Below, piece after piece: positions 1 through 9,618 of a stretch of DNA of 64,000 nt. The notes beneath the pieces are model-generated. The model was not told where the DNA came from and did no database searches. It worked only from the letters and a program-made list of their open reading frames with translations. The position numbers were made by a program, and so were the translations under genes. How positions within the stretch are numbered: the first letter of the stretch is position 1; every line of letters starts with the position of its first letter. This stretch comes from Amorphophallus konjac (lineage: Eukaryota > Streptophyta > Magnoliopsida > Alismatales > Araceae), in contig CM040128.1 of NCBI GenBank assembly GCA_022559845.1, positions 74,277,247 through 74,341,246 of the forward strand. The letters are read 5' to 3'.

Positions 1-1
1 A

Positions 2-1602
2 GGTAACACCTCGGACAGTGATGAAGAAGGAGAAAAGTCAATATGCTTAATGGCCAACCGGGGAAGTGATGATGAGGAAACCTCATCTCAGGTAAGCTCC
101 GAATCAGATGGATACACTTTTGATGAATTGATAGTGATGTATGAAGATTTGTTTAAAGTGTCCAAGAAATTAAAATCTGAAAATAAAAAATTAAGAAAAG
201 AAATGAATAATTTGAAATCTGAAAATGAATCATTGCTAGAAAAGAAAACTGAAGCTGAAGAAAGTAAAGAAAAGTTGGTTGAAGAAAATGCTCATCTGAA
301 GGAAAAAAATAAAAAGTTAATGGTTCTTAACACTGTTTTCTCTGAAAGATGGATGACAATTGAAAAGGAGAAATCAGTATTGAAAGAGTGTATCAATTAC
401 AGTGATGAAGAAATTGCTAGTTTTTTAATACACACTGCTGATTTGGAAAAAGAAATTAGTTTGTTAAAAGAAAAACTGGCTGGTCATGAGAAGGAGAAAG
501 TTCATTCAGAAAATTTTATAATCTCTTTGGAAAGTAAAATTATTGAGCTGAATAGTACTTCATCTAAGGTTGCTAAGGATAAAGGTAAAATGAAAATATC
601 CTCGAAAGATGAAGTAAGTGATCAATGTGAGGAGATTAATAATATTTCTGAAATTAAGCAAGCTAAGAAGAACCAGCTGTACACCACTTTTATTCGTAGC
701 TCTGGTTTAGCTAGCACTTCAGCTTCTTCTTCATATGTGCATGCTATTCAGGAAATTCAAAAACGAAATAAAAATCAGAAAACCCCAAAAACTCAAAGGA
801 ACAATCTGCATGCTAAAAACTCATCTGATAAGTGCCATGTTTTAAAGAAATCTAATGGTTCTTGTTCTTGTCATTATTTTGGTAAGCATGGACACTTTAT
901 GAGTGAGTGTTTTGTGATGAAACAAGATGACAAAAAGTATGCTAAAAAAATTCAGTCTGATCAGAAAAAGGGTAATCTGAATGTTAAAAAATTTCATGCT
1001 AGAAATCATGTTTCTAGGAGAAAGAATCTAAATTGTTTTTGTTGTGGAAAGTTTGGCCACATTGCTGCTCAATGTTGGCAGAATCCGAGAAAGAGATTTA
1101 ATTCTGAATTTGTTAATTTCCATGTTAACAAAAATGCTTTTGATAGGAATAACCTTGGCTTCAAAAGTAAGCACCTGAGGTGCTATGAGTGTGGGAAGCA
1201 TGGCCATACAGTCAAGAACTGTTGGCATGCTCAAGTAAGTCATGTTAATGACAAAGCCTTTAAATTCTCTGCAAAATGACCTGTGAATTTTTCATACTTT
1301 AACTGTGGTAAAAAAGGTCACAAATCTGCTGAATGTTGGGTGAAGAAGAATAAGAAACAGAATGTCCATGTAAACAACAGAACAACTCATGTTCAATCTC
1401 ATAGGTCTCATGCTTCTTTTGATAAGCATCATAGGACCAGACAATCTACTGTTTTTGTCATTATTGTGGAAATTTTGGACATTCCATGGACAATTATTTT
1501 CTGATGGAATATGATGATAATTCTGCTAAGAAACTGTTCAGAACACCTGTTAGGGCTCATACAGGACCCAAGACTTCTTGGGTCCCTGCAGGGTCAAATT
1601 GA
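2..1602 (+). pseudogene. gag: Copia-type gag with five zinc-knuckle units, broken
   Basis: The frame is open from the window edge (phase starting at base 2) to a TGA at 1277-1279, continues in the same frame to about 1450, then needs a +1 shift to reach the natural-looking end, a TGA at 1600-1602. Residues 20-180 are Lys/Glu/Leu-rich and look like a coiled coil. Zinc-knuckle units follow: a degenerate one near 870 (second Cys replaced), intact CX2CX4HX4C units near 1038 and 1182, one near 1295 lacking its first Cys, and one near 1460 whose last Cys is Tyr. The tail TGPKTSWVPAGSN resembles the copia gag/protease boundary. The capsid part expected upstream is outside the window. One nonsense codon and one frameshift make it a pseudogene. 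Confidence 0.85.
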
Positions 1603-1664
1603 TTAAAATGTTACAGGTGTGCCTTGGAACAAATTGATTAAAATGTTGCAGGTGTGCCTTGGAA
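1595..1664 (+). repeat. 35-bp tandem duplication at the gag end
   Basis: Two adjacent 35-bp units (1595-1629 and 1630-1664) differ by one base. They span the gag stop codon and the following LKMLQVCLG-like reading. In intact Sireviruses this is where the pol part begins, so the duplication may mark where pol was lost. Confidence 0.85.
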
Positions 1665-4582
1665 ATGAATAAAAGGGGTTGAATTTAGCCAAGGCACTCA
1701 AAAAGGGAAAACCCCAAGATTCAATTCTTCAGGTCAGTTCTGAACTTTGTTTTAAATTCATCATCTGAAATTGTTGTTTTTGCTTGTTTGATTTTTGATG
1801 ATCTCTTCTTGTCTAGCTGATCAGTCTGTATTCCAGACTCAGCTACTGAAGTTAAATTCTGCTCAAATTGATGTTCTCTTGCCATCTATTGCACTAAGCG
1901 TGAATGATTCTTTAGTGCAGACAGTTGATGCATTATATAGACTTTGTGTCAATACAATTGTATGATTGTTGCTAAATGCATAACTTGCACTGAGCTTGAA
2001 TGGGTCATTTAGTACTACAGTCAATGCATGTGTCCAATGACTGCATATCATAATGATCTGTCTATGCTAAATCGATTTATCTTGAAAAGTTGATTACTTT
2101 CTCATGATGCTATTTGAATAAAGAATGCTCTGATGTTTGAGTAAACATTCCGCATAGCATGTTAAATATGATTTTTGAATTTGAGTTTTGCACATTCTTT
2201 CATGTTCAGCATTGTCAGGTTTAGATTTTCTGAATTCTCCTCATACATGATTTGCATATTGATGATTGTCTGAAATTGCATATGCATACATATAGTGAAT
2301 GCATTGCGCATCATCATACTGAAAACTCCAAAAGAAGTAGCTGTCTACATATCGAACTGCATTAGCACTGCAATTGTCATTCATGGCCATCATGGTATAT
2401 TAAATGGAACAGTGCTGAAGGGCAGATGGAGTATGTCTTGATGCTACTGCCATGTGTGAGGTGGTCCTTGGACCAAGTCATCCGCCCAGTACCATGGGTC
2501 TAGTTTTCATATAGAATAGTGTACTACATATCATCAATTTGAAGAAAATTAAATTTGAAAAGAAATGATTCATTGCATATCATGCATTTTGTAAGGGGGA
2601 GCTTGTTTGCTGCTGCTTGGTCATCATGCTCTCCTTATCAGAATTGTTGCATACTTCTCATATGAAGGGCAGTGCATATCATAAATTTTTTTTTAAAAAC
2701 CTAAAAAGAAATTTCATTGCATCTAGACAGGGGGAGCATTTAGACTTGGTGTTTTGATTGTCACATCTTGAACACCTCTTGTCTAATAACTGATCTACTC
2801 TCATCTGATATCATATTTTTCTCTCTTGAAAAAGGATTCTGCTTTGTTGAGCTGTTAAAGAAGAATTTCTTTCAACTCCCTTCATGATACTATCTGTCAG
2901 CTGATCTGTCTGAATTCCAGACTCAGCCACTGTATGTTGATGTACACCCTTCTGAAACATTTTTCTCTTGCTGATTGACTCCTCCACCAGCTTGTACTCT
3001 TTCTTCATATACCTCTTAGCTGGTGTGACTATTTTGGCTCCATTATTGAGTTGTTGGTCAGCTAAATTTACTGATCTGGTCTGAGGAACTTAAGCTGCAT
3101 GTGATGCAATTCAGTCTGAGAATTTTGTAGAAACTCCTATCATATAGGTTTAAGAATTACCACTAAACCAGACTGATATAAGATTAATGTATCCTCAGAT
3201 TTGTAATTAAATGAATTGAAAATATCTGAATGATAAGGATTAATAAACTTTAACCACATGTGTCAAGTAAACCTTAAACTCTCTCATCTGATATTTGAAA
3301 ATATGAAATCAAGGCTCTTTGGTAGAGATTCATAGAGTGAGTACTGTGGTTAAACATTAACTTGAAAAATGTTGACGAAATGAAAAATTGTGAATTCAGA
3401 GCAATGTCTTGGTCACTGAGAAACTGGGTTCTTTGTCAATGAAATAAAGTAACTCATGTCATGAAGTGCCATAGTTATCTCTGATAAAAATTTATCAAAA
3501 CCTGACAGAGCAATGGCAAAATTGTGTTGAGTAGCTGGGGAGTCTGGCCTCTAATCAAGGTGTCTCCTCATGCAAAAAAACACTTATATTGCTAACTCTG
3601 GTCTCAATGTTGAGAGGCGATGACAGTTATCACACTGAGTAATTGGGTCACTTCAACTAAGACTTGTTGTGGCTCATGTAAAAAGGTGTTGATCAACTTA
3701 AATTGCTCAAGAAAAATATAATGTGCTTCAAATAAAAATATTGAAAAGTCTGTCAACTCATATTCTTGGAAAAAATGTTTAACATCTATACTAATCTGTG
3801 TAACTCTTGAAAGAGTCATTGAGATCATGTGTGTAAGATAAAAGATGATTGTTTTTGAGTGCTTTCTGAATATTTGGTTCACCTTTATTAAAACTTGGAT
3901 TCAGATATGAATATTGAGTTTAATTTGACAAATTTGGTATACATCAAAATTAAATCAGATTGGTTAAGCTGCAAATTCATAACCCCTTATGATAGAAGAG
4001 TCTAATCTTCTTAAGACTTATTGTTGTGATGGATGCTTTAAAATTTCTCATGATCAGATTCTTTTCAGTCAGCCTGATCAACATCTTGCTAATGAGTGAT
4101 TCATTGAGATGTATTGTGCTTTGACTATTTCTCTCCCTTACCCATGGCTAAATCTTACATTATCAGTTGATCCACACTGTTGGAATCTTCCATCCTGTTT
4201 CACAATCAGCTCTGGTTCTATTTCATTCTGTTCATGTAACCAGAATTCAGATTCCTTGTATTGACATATTTGAGCTGGATTTATTGGATAACCAGAGTTC
4301 ATTCATGTGCTTCAGGGGGTGTTTTGGTTTATCTGCAGTTAAGGGGAGAGTGGTTTATCTGTAGTCAATCATGCATGTTGATAGGGGGAGAGCTGTTTCA
4401 TTGTCATAAGAGAGAACTTCATTTTAATGAACCATGACTCATTCTCTGAATTTATGTGCTGTCTTTGTGTACTAAATTTGTCTCTCAAACCATTTCCCTT
4501 CTTTTTGATTATGTCAAAGGGGGAGAATAGTTTGACGAGTCAGTGGGACTCATTATGTTGCCATCATCAAAAAGGGGGAGAT
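1603..4582 (+). other. Non-coding internal region of the gag-only element
   Basis: About 3 kb between gag and the 3' LTR with stops in all frames. I see no DTG/DSG protease motif, no HHCC or DDE integrase, no YVDD RT and no RNase H remnant. A 34-bp imperfect direct repeat containing ATTCCAGACTCAG occurs at 1815-1848 and 2898-2932. Purine tracts of the form (A)nGGGGGAG occur near 2593, 2727, 4341, 4383, 4516 and 4569. The region is AT-rich. It may be the 3' untranslated or env-like tract of a Sirevirus after pol deletion, but I cannot show an env relationship. Confidence 0.6.
4569..4582 (+). other. Polypurine tract before the copia 3' LTR
   Basis: AAAAAGGGGGAGAT directly precedes TGTTGTGCCCC, the proposed LTR start at 4583. 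This is the expected plus-strand primer position, and the sequence closely matches Sirevirus polypurine tracts. Confidence 0.8.
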
Positions 4583-4905
4583 TGTTGTGCCCCTTGTGCT
4601 TTGTTGATGATGTGGTGTTTTAATGATAGCAACATGAATGAGTCACCACATTGAATGATAGTAACATGAATGTTTATAACTGATATGAATGCATAATTGA
4701 TATACTCTGTGGAAAATGCATATGACTGTGACTGGTATATTCTCTGGAGAATGCTTGAGTATGTTATATCTGATCTATTTTGTGGAGAATGCATGAGTGT
4801 GCTAAATCATGCAGTGTTCCATACTAAGTGCATAATGTGTTTTGTGTTTGAATCAAGATCATGCATTGCTTCTTATGTGCATATACTGCATCAGTGCACT
4901 TAGAT

Positions 4906-4936
4906 GGGTCGACCCCCTTCCTTGATGGGTCGACTC
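4906..4936. repeat. Paired GGGTCGAC palindromes in copia U3
   Basis: ATGGGTCGACCC at 4904-4915 and ATGGGTCGACTC at 4925-4936 lie 21 bp apart. The first is a perfect 10-bp palindrome (4906-4915); the second has one mismatch. The same palindrome recurs in pairs in the unrelated chromovirus LTRs. Confidence 0.7.
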
Positions 4937-4947
4937 CCTCAGAACAC

Positions 4948-6900
4948 AAGTCTATACAACTGTCCATCTTACTTAGTGTCTCATGCAACGTCAACGCTGT
5001 AAGTGTGTACGTTGCATTCTCAAGTCTACAGCGTCAACGCTGTAAGTCTAGACAGCCTTTGTGTGTTCTATGCATTTCACAAGTCTACACACTCAGCACA
5101 GTCTATACATCGTGTTGTGTCTGTGTTGTGTTTGGGCATCGTTGAGATCACAAATCTATACACACGTCTCATGCAGCGTCAACGCTGTAAGAGTGTACAT
5201 TGCATTCTCAAGTCTGCAACGTCAACGCTGTAAGTCTAGACAGCCTCTGTGTGTTCTATGCACTTCACAAGTCTACACACTCAGCATAGTCTATACATCA
5301 TTCATGCATGTGCACAGTTCGTGGACAAAGTCTGTACATCATCCTAGATTGCATTAGCAAGTCTATACATTGTCAGGGCTTCATGCACTAAGTCTATACA
5401 GGCTTAGTTTGTACATCGGCTTGTTCACGCTTAATCATGTCTGTACATTGTCAGTGCATCATGTAAGTCTGTAAAGAGTATTGTTGAAAGTCTGTACATC
5501 GTCTTCTTATTTATGCATAGCATGCATTGTTCATGAACTCTGTACAGCCCAAGTCTCTACATCGCATCATATTGTTCATGCAGTGTCTTGGTGAAGTCTA
5601 TAGATCGTTTTATGGTACAACTCCATACAATGCATGCACTTTCATTCAAGTCCACACATTGATGCACTGTAGATAGCTCGAGGTGAAGTCTGTATAGCCC
5701 AAGTCTGTACATTGCATCATGAGCAACTAAGTCTATACATCGTGCATCAGCAAGTCATTCATAAGTCTGTACATCACTGTAGCTGCATCATATCATGCAG
5801 CGTCTCATTCAAGTCTGTACAGCCGTTTGCATTGGATTTCAAGTCTAGACATTACACTGTTGCATCCATCGTCTTGGCCAGTGTCTCATGCAAAGTCTAT
5901 ACATTGGTCTTCACTTCAAGTCTGTACAGCCATTGCTTAAGGCAAGTCTGTACATCAGACTTTTCATGCTTTCATCGTGAAGTCTGTACAGTGCATGCCT
6001 TCCACCAAGTCTATACATTGGTCGGTGACAAGTATGTACATTGGCTTCTCATTTGAGTCCAAGGTCTATACATTTCTCAGTCGTTCATTCAGCACTGTTA
6101 AGTCTATACATTGATCATTACCTACGTTCTGAACTGAACTGGGTAAGTCTATACATTCCTCATATCTTTTACCTACACTCAGTTTAGTAAGTCTGTACAT
6201 TGGCTTCAAAGACTCTCAAGTCTATGCATTCGTTTCTGAAGGGCAAGTCTATACATTCCCAGCCTTTACCTACGTTCAGAACCCCAAGTCTATACATTGG
6301 TTCAATCTTCCAAGTCTATACATTGGACTGTGCTCAACTGAAGTCTATACATTGGTCTTCACACCTGAAGTCTCTACATCGTCAATTGTCTGTCAAGTCT
6401 TCATATTGCCCAAGTATGTACAGCGAGCAGGCTGAGCAAGTCCATACATTGGTCGGTGGAAAGTCTGTACACTTAGAAGTCTGTACATCCACCGTCTTCC
6501 TCAGCGTCTCATGCATAAGACTGTACAGTCAGTGCAGGTTAAGCATCGTCTCATTTTACGTCTCCGTTTGCAAAGTCTATACATTGCTGCTGAACGCAAG
6601 TCTATACACTACACTGGAGCATGCATCTCATGCAAGTTTGTACATCGCATTTGACGAAGGCATTGAAGTCTATACATTGGCCTTAAGCTGAAGCCTGTAC
6701 ATTCGTTTGGGACCATGTCTATACATTGCCTTTGGGATCTAAAGTCTATACAGTTTGAAGTATATACATTGCTTCACAACGTGAAGTCTATACAATGTCA
6801 TAGCTCTCCTTATGTGAAGTATATACATTGCTTTAGCTTCACTAAGTCTATACATTGCTTCGCCTTCACAAGTCTATACAGCGAAGTCTATACACTGCAA
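4948..6900 (+). repeat. Array of about 60 AAGTCTATACATTG-like motifs
   Basis: By eye I count roughly 60 copies of a 14-mer with consensus AAGTCT(A/G)TACATTG, or variants ending TACATCG or TACAGCC, over about 1.95 kb. Spacing is irregular, mostly 15-45 bp, and the spacer sequences are unrelated, so this is not a simple satellite. Nearly all copies point the same way. The array lies in U3 just upstream of the TATA box at 7091. The motif has no stop in any forward frame, which explains the long chance ORFs rich in SLYI, KSIH and VYTL. Function unknown; clustered binding sites are one possibility. Confidence 0.85.
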
Positions 6901-7090
6901 TGCATATACTTAATCCGATACTCTGTCTGACAGGTGCTCTGCTCGTGAGGCTAATGAAGAGCACGTGTTCCGAGGATAAGGAGAGTGCCCAGATGAGGAC
7001 GCGTGTACTAACAGCATGCTGGATGCTGCCACGTGGTCCGAATTCTTAGGGCGGGAACTGTGGAAGCCACACGCGCCCTGGCTGCTGCCG

Positions 7091-7100
7091 CTATATATAC
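7091..7100 (+). promoter_or_regulatory. TATA box of the copia LTR
   Basis: CTATATATAC lies about 850 bp before the LTR end, in a moderately GC-rich stretch. CACGTG-like cores occur at about 6962 and 7029. Transcription would start about 30 bp downstream, putting the motif array in U3. Confidence 0.6.
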
Positions 7101-7188
7101 GAGCCTTCTTCCACAGAAGAAGACTGATCGAAATTGACAGAGCAGAAGCTGTGAAGAAATAGTAGAGTGCAGAGAGGTCTTCGATCCA

Positions 7189-7320
7189 GAGATGAAAAAG
7201 GAAGAGGATAGAAAGAGAAGAAAAGAGAGAGAAAGAAAGAGAGATTGAGTGAGAGATCGAGAGAGCAGAGTGTGAAGAGAAGAAGAAGAGAGAGAGAGAG
7301 AAGAGAAAAGCAGAGAAGAT
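7189..7320 (+). repeat. GA-rich low-complexity leader
   Basis: A run of GAGAGA and AAGAAG sequence just downstream of the TATA box, probably in the R/U5 leader. It has no coding signal. Confidence 0.7.
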
Positions 7321-7927
7321 CGTTCCCACTGGAAGTTGGATCAGATCCACTCCAGTCAGCTCTTTAAGAGCCACATTTTGTGCTTCACTGTTTACAGCTT
7401 TCCGATGCTGTTTGGTCCTTGTTTTCATTTTCCATTTTATCCTTTCTTCAAGCTGTTAGCCAGCGGTTTGCAGAGGTGCATCCTCTGGACGGCAAGCTGT
7501 GTTGCCCAGCGGTTGTATGGCAAGCTGTGATGCCCAACTATTCAAGCTGTGAGTCAGCGGAATCCACACTCGGTTTGAGTGTGGGGTGGATGTAGGTCTG
7601 CAGGGCCGAACCACCTAAAAACCCCTTGTGCACTGTTGTTTGATCTCTTTGTGTGTTTGGCGCTAGATGCTTGCATAGGGGCGATATGGCTTGATTGCAT
7701 ACCATGTGCTTGACTGTGGTATTGAGTATTCTTTGATTGGTTATTCCGCTGTTGTTCTTTGTCCTTCTGAAGAAGGTAGATTTAATTCCGCAGCTCTTAG
7801 TATTAGATTTAATTAGCCTTCAGATTGTCTAATCTGTCTTGTTAGCATTCTAGTTTTTAATTGGGTGAAATTTTTATAAGGGCTATATTCATTCACCCCC
7901 CCTCTGAATACTTCACCGAACCCAACA

Positions 7928-8110
7928 ATCCCGACTAAACCAGTCGATCGCTCGACAGGAGCTGATGCGGGCCTGAGTAAGCTGGCCCTCTTGTTCGAGG
8001 CTTTGCAGCAAGAGTCAGCCGCGGAGACTTCGAGTGCTCCCAGAACGGCGGGCGAGCCCTTGGAGGAGGAGGAGATCGCCCCCGAAGGCAGCATCATCCC
8101 GGTGGCCGAG
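7928..8110 (+). CDS. Antisense gene of outer Tat, internal exon (5' part cut by copia insertion)
   Basis: The frame is open from 7928 to 8110 with no stop, and codes an acidic peptide including LLFEALQQES and EEEEIAPEG. It ends exactly at a strong donor, GAG/GTGAGT. The intron is 8111-8203 (93 bp) and ends ACATGGTCAG. The next exon resumes in phase 0. The left side is cut by the copia element. Base composition and codon use differ sharply from the AT-rich copia DNA. By position, and by its relation to the antisense gene of the inner Tat, this is the region before the last exon. Function unknown. Confidence 0.65.
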
Positions 8111-8203
8111 GTGAGTACGCGGGTCTTGTGGTTCCCTTCTGCCTCTTGATCCCGTGTGATTTATTCCAGATAGCGAGTAGCTGACTCCTCTCCACATGGT
8201 CAG

Positions 8204-8532
8204 GCAATGCCGATGCCAGGGAAGACGTCTGGCCGTTTCCGGAAGGCCGTCGCCAAACAGAGACCGGCCATTGGTCCGATAGAGGTGGAGGGGTCAGCTC
8301 TGGTCTCGGGCCCGGGGGCGGAGAGCCTCGTAGCACTTGTGCAAGCGGGAGGCATACCCCACCAAATGATTTTGCTTCCGCCTCTCCCAAAGCTTCCGGC
8401 CCAGATGGAGGACCCGCTTTTGAAGAGGATATTTACGGGACTCCGTGCGCATCTGGAGGGGTCCCAGGCGCTGGAGAGGGGTCGACCAGCGATGGCTTCG
8501 GGCCTGGCTTTGCTAGAAGCCCCTCCTTTGCC
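8204..8532 (+). CDS. Antisense gene of outer Tat, last exon, part 1
   Basis: This exon begins after the acceptor at 8202-8203 and is open to 8532, where the composite element is inserted. It codes a Pro/Ala/Gly-rich linker (AMPMPGKTSGRF...). Reading resumes at 16985 in the same frame after one TSD copy is removed. Together the two parts give 357 codons with no internal stop. No known domain is seen in this part. Confidence 0.65.
8528..8532. repeat. TSD TTGCC, left copy (composite element)
   Basis: TTGCC immediately before TGATGAG at 8533, matching 16980-16984 immediately after the last LTR. Confidence 0.95.
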
Positions 8533-8660
8533 TGATGAGAACATCACCTCCTATTTCATCAGGCATGGTCTAGTCATTTAATTTTGAGTCCTATGTAATT
8601 TTTATTTGAGTCATTGATGTAATTTTCATTTTATTTGAGTCATTTCCCTAGGTCTAGCAT
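8533..8660 (+). repeat. Truncated first LTR (about 128 bp) of the composite element
   Basis: Matches the first 128 bp of the full LTRs (9570 and 14579), then jumps at a shared CAT to internal sequence equivalent to 13683. About 2.3 kb of LTR and 1.7 kb of internal sequence are missing. Confidence 0.9.
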
Positions 8661-9618
8661 GATAGGAGCATTCACGGATAGGAGCATTCACGGATGTCCG
8701 GGTCCCCCGGCACTCATCACACCCATACATGAAAGGGACACATATGGATGCCCCGGCCCTCCCTCACTTCACATTAGTCATACACATGTCAAAGGCATCT
8801 ACGGATGTCCGGGTCCCCCGATATTTATCACCACTTTGCATGATAGGACCACCTACGGGTGCCCCGGCCCACCTAGGTTGACCGAAGTCTACACTGCATC
8901 ATTACATGATAGGTCTACTTTTGGTTGCCCCGGTCCCCCTTTGCATACCACACACTTCCCACCCACACCGCACCGTAGCTCAAGGCATACTCATTCAAGC
9001 AAGCATCTAGCAATGGGCGGTGAGGGTCGTAATAAGCGGGCAAAAACTCACGAGTGGCACTTCGAATTCCAAGAAGGCAACCTCACGATGGTGGTTTTGG
9101 AATGGCTCTACCTTAGGGCCACCTCCAAATCGAGGGCACGAGGACTTGGACCTTCCATGTTCCAAGTGGCTTTGGCAACCTGGCTTATGGGTTGGATTTA
9201 CTCATGGGATTTTGGGATATACCTCACTTTTCATGTAACGGATCTAGCACCCTCTAAGGGCACCGCGGTAGATCCTAGTGAGCACCTTGAGCCTACCCCC
9301 ATCTTTGTGAGCGACACCCTCAGAGAGCTTCCACATAACAACTTGAGAGCCCGACGTGTGCACACGGAGGCAATACTGGGCAAGCAAGGTACTATCATCG
9401 GCAAGAGGGTGTGTCCAAGCCACCTTGAGGAGTTGAAGCGTCGTCCCCTGGTTGCGAACGTGAGGTTGAGTTTGGAGGTTGAAGCTTGCTCGGAGTTGTG
9501 TCGGAGGACCTCTTCTCCCCCCGGTGGACTCATACTCGACGAAGTCGAGTTCTTTGCACCCCAGGAGTATGATGAGAACATCACCTCCTATTTCATCAGG
9601 CATGGTCTAGTCATTTAA
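8659..9618 (+). pseudogene. 3' fragment of the GC(P/N)GPP-repeat protein gene
   Basis: Near-identical to 13683-14627 of the full gene. By eye there are three coding differences (T/A in HDR(T/A)TYG, C/R in SEL(C/R)RR, E/G in LD(E/G)VEF). It lacks the N-terminal two thirds. At the junction a 16-bp unit, AGGAGCATTCACGGAT, is tandemly duplicated (8664-8695). The frame ends at TAA 9616-9618, inside the following LTR, as in the full copy. The fragment keeps five GCPGPP repeats and the conserved C-terminal domain. Confidence 0.85.

Larger units (their letters stand above)
1..7927 (+). mobile_element. Gag-only Ty1/copia (Sirevirus-like) element, 5' part outside window
   Basis: This is the 3' portion of an LTR element whose 5' LTR and start of gag lie left of the window. 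Seen: a gag reading frame with a long coiled coil and five zinc-knuckle units, about 3 kb without recognisable protease, integrase, RT or RNase H, several GGGGGAG purine tracts, and a 3.3 kb LTR beginning TGTTG after the last tract and ending CAACA. Repeated purine tracts before the 3' LTR are a described trait of Sireviruses. Gag followed by non-coding DNA matches the TR-GAG class of non-autonomous elements. The 3' end abuts an open exon of a Tat antisense gene at 7928, so the element inserted there; the expected 3' TSD is ATCCC. The 5' TSD cannot be checked. Confidence 0.8.
4583..7927 (+). repeat. 3' LTR of the gag-only copia element (about 3.35 kb)
   Basis: The start is set by the purine tract and the end by the CAACA terminus before the exon of the host Tat element. 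U3 holds a pair of GGGTCGAC palindromes and a long array of AAGTCTATACATTG-like motifs. A TATA box lies at 7091 and a GA-rich leader follows. The last 60 bases, with the ATTCACCCCCCCTCTG run, resemble the 3' ends of Sirevirus LTRs. No partner LTR is in the window, so age cannot be judged. Confidence 0.8.

Noticed and set aside
4861..7049. Overlapping plus-strand ORFs rich in SLYI, KSIH and VYTL peptides
   Set aside because: They are by-products of the AAGTCTATACATTG motif, which has no stop in any forward frame. They have no domain and no consistent start.
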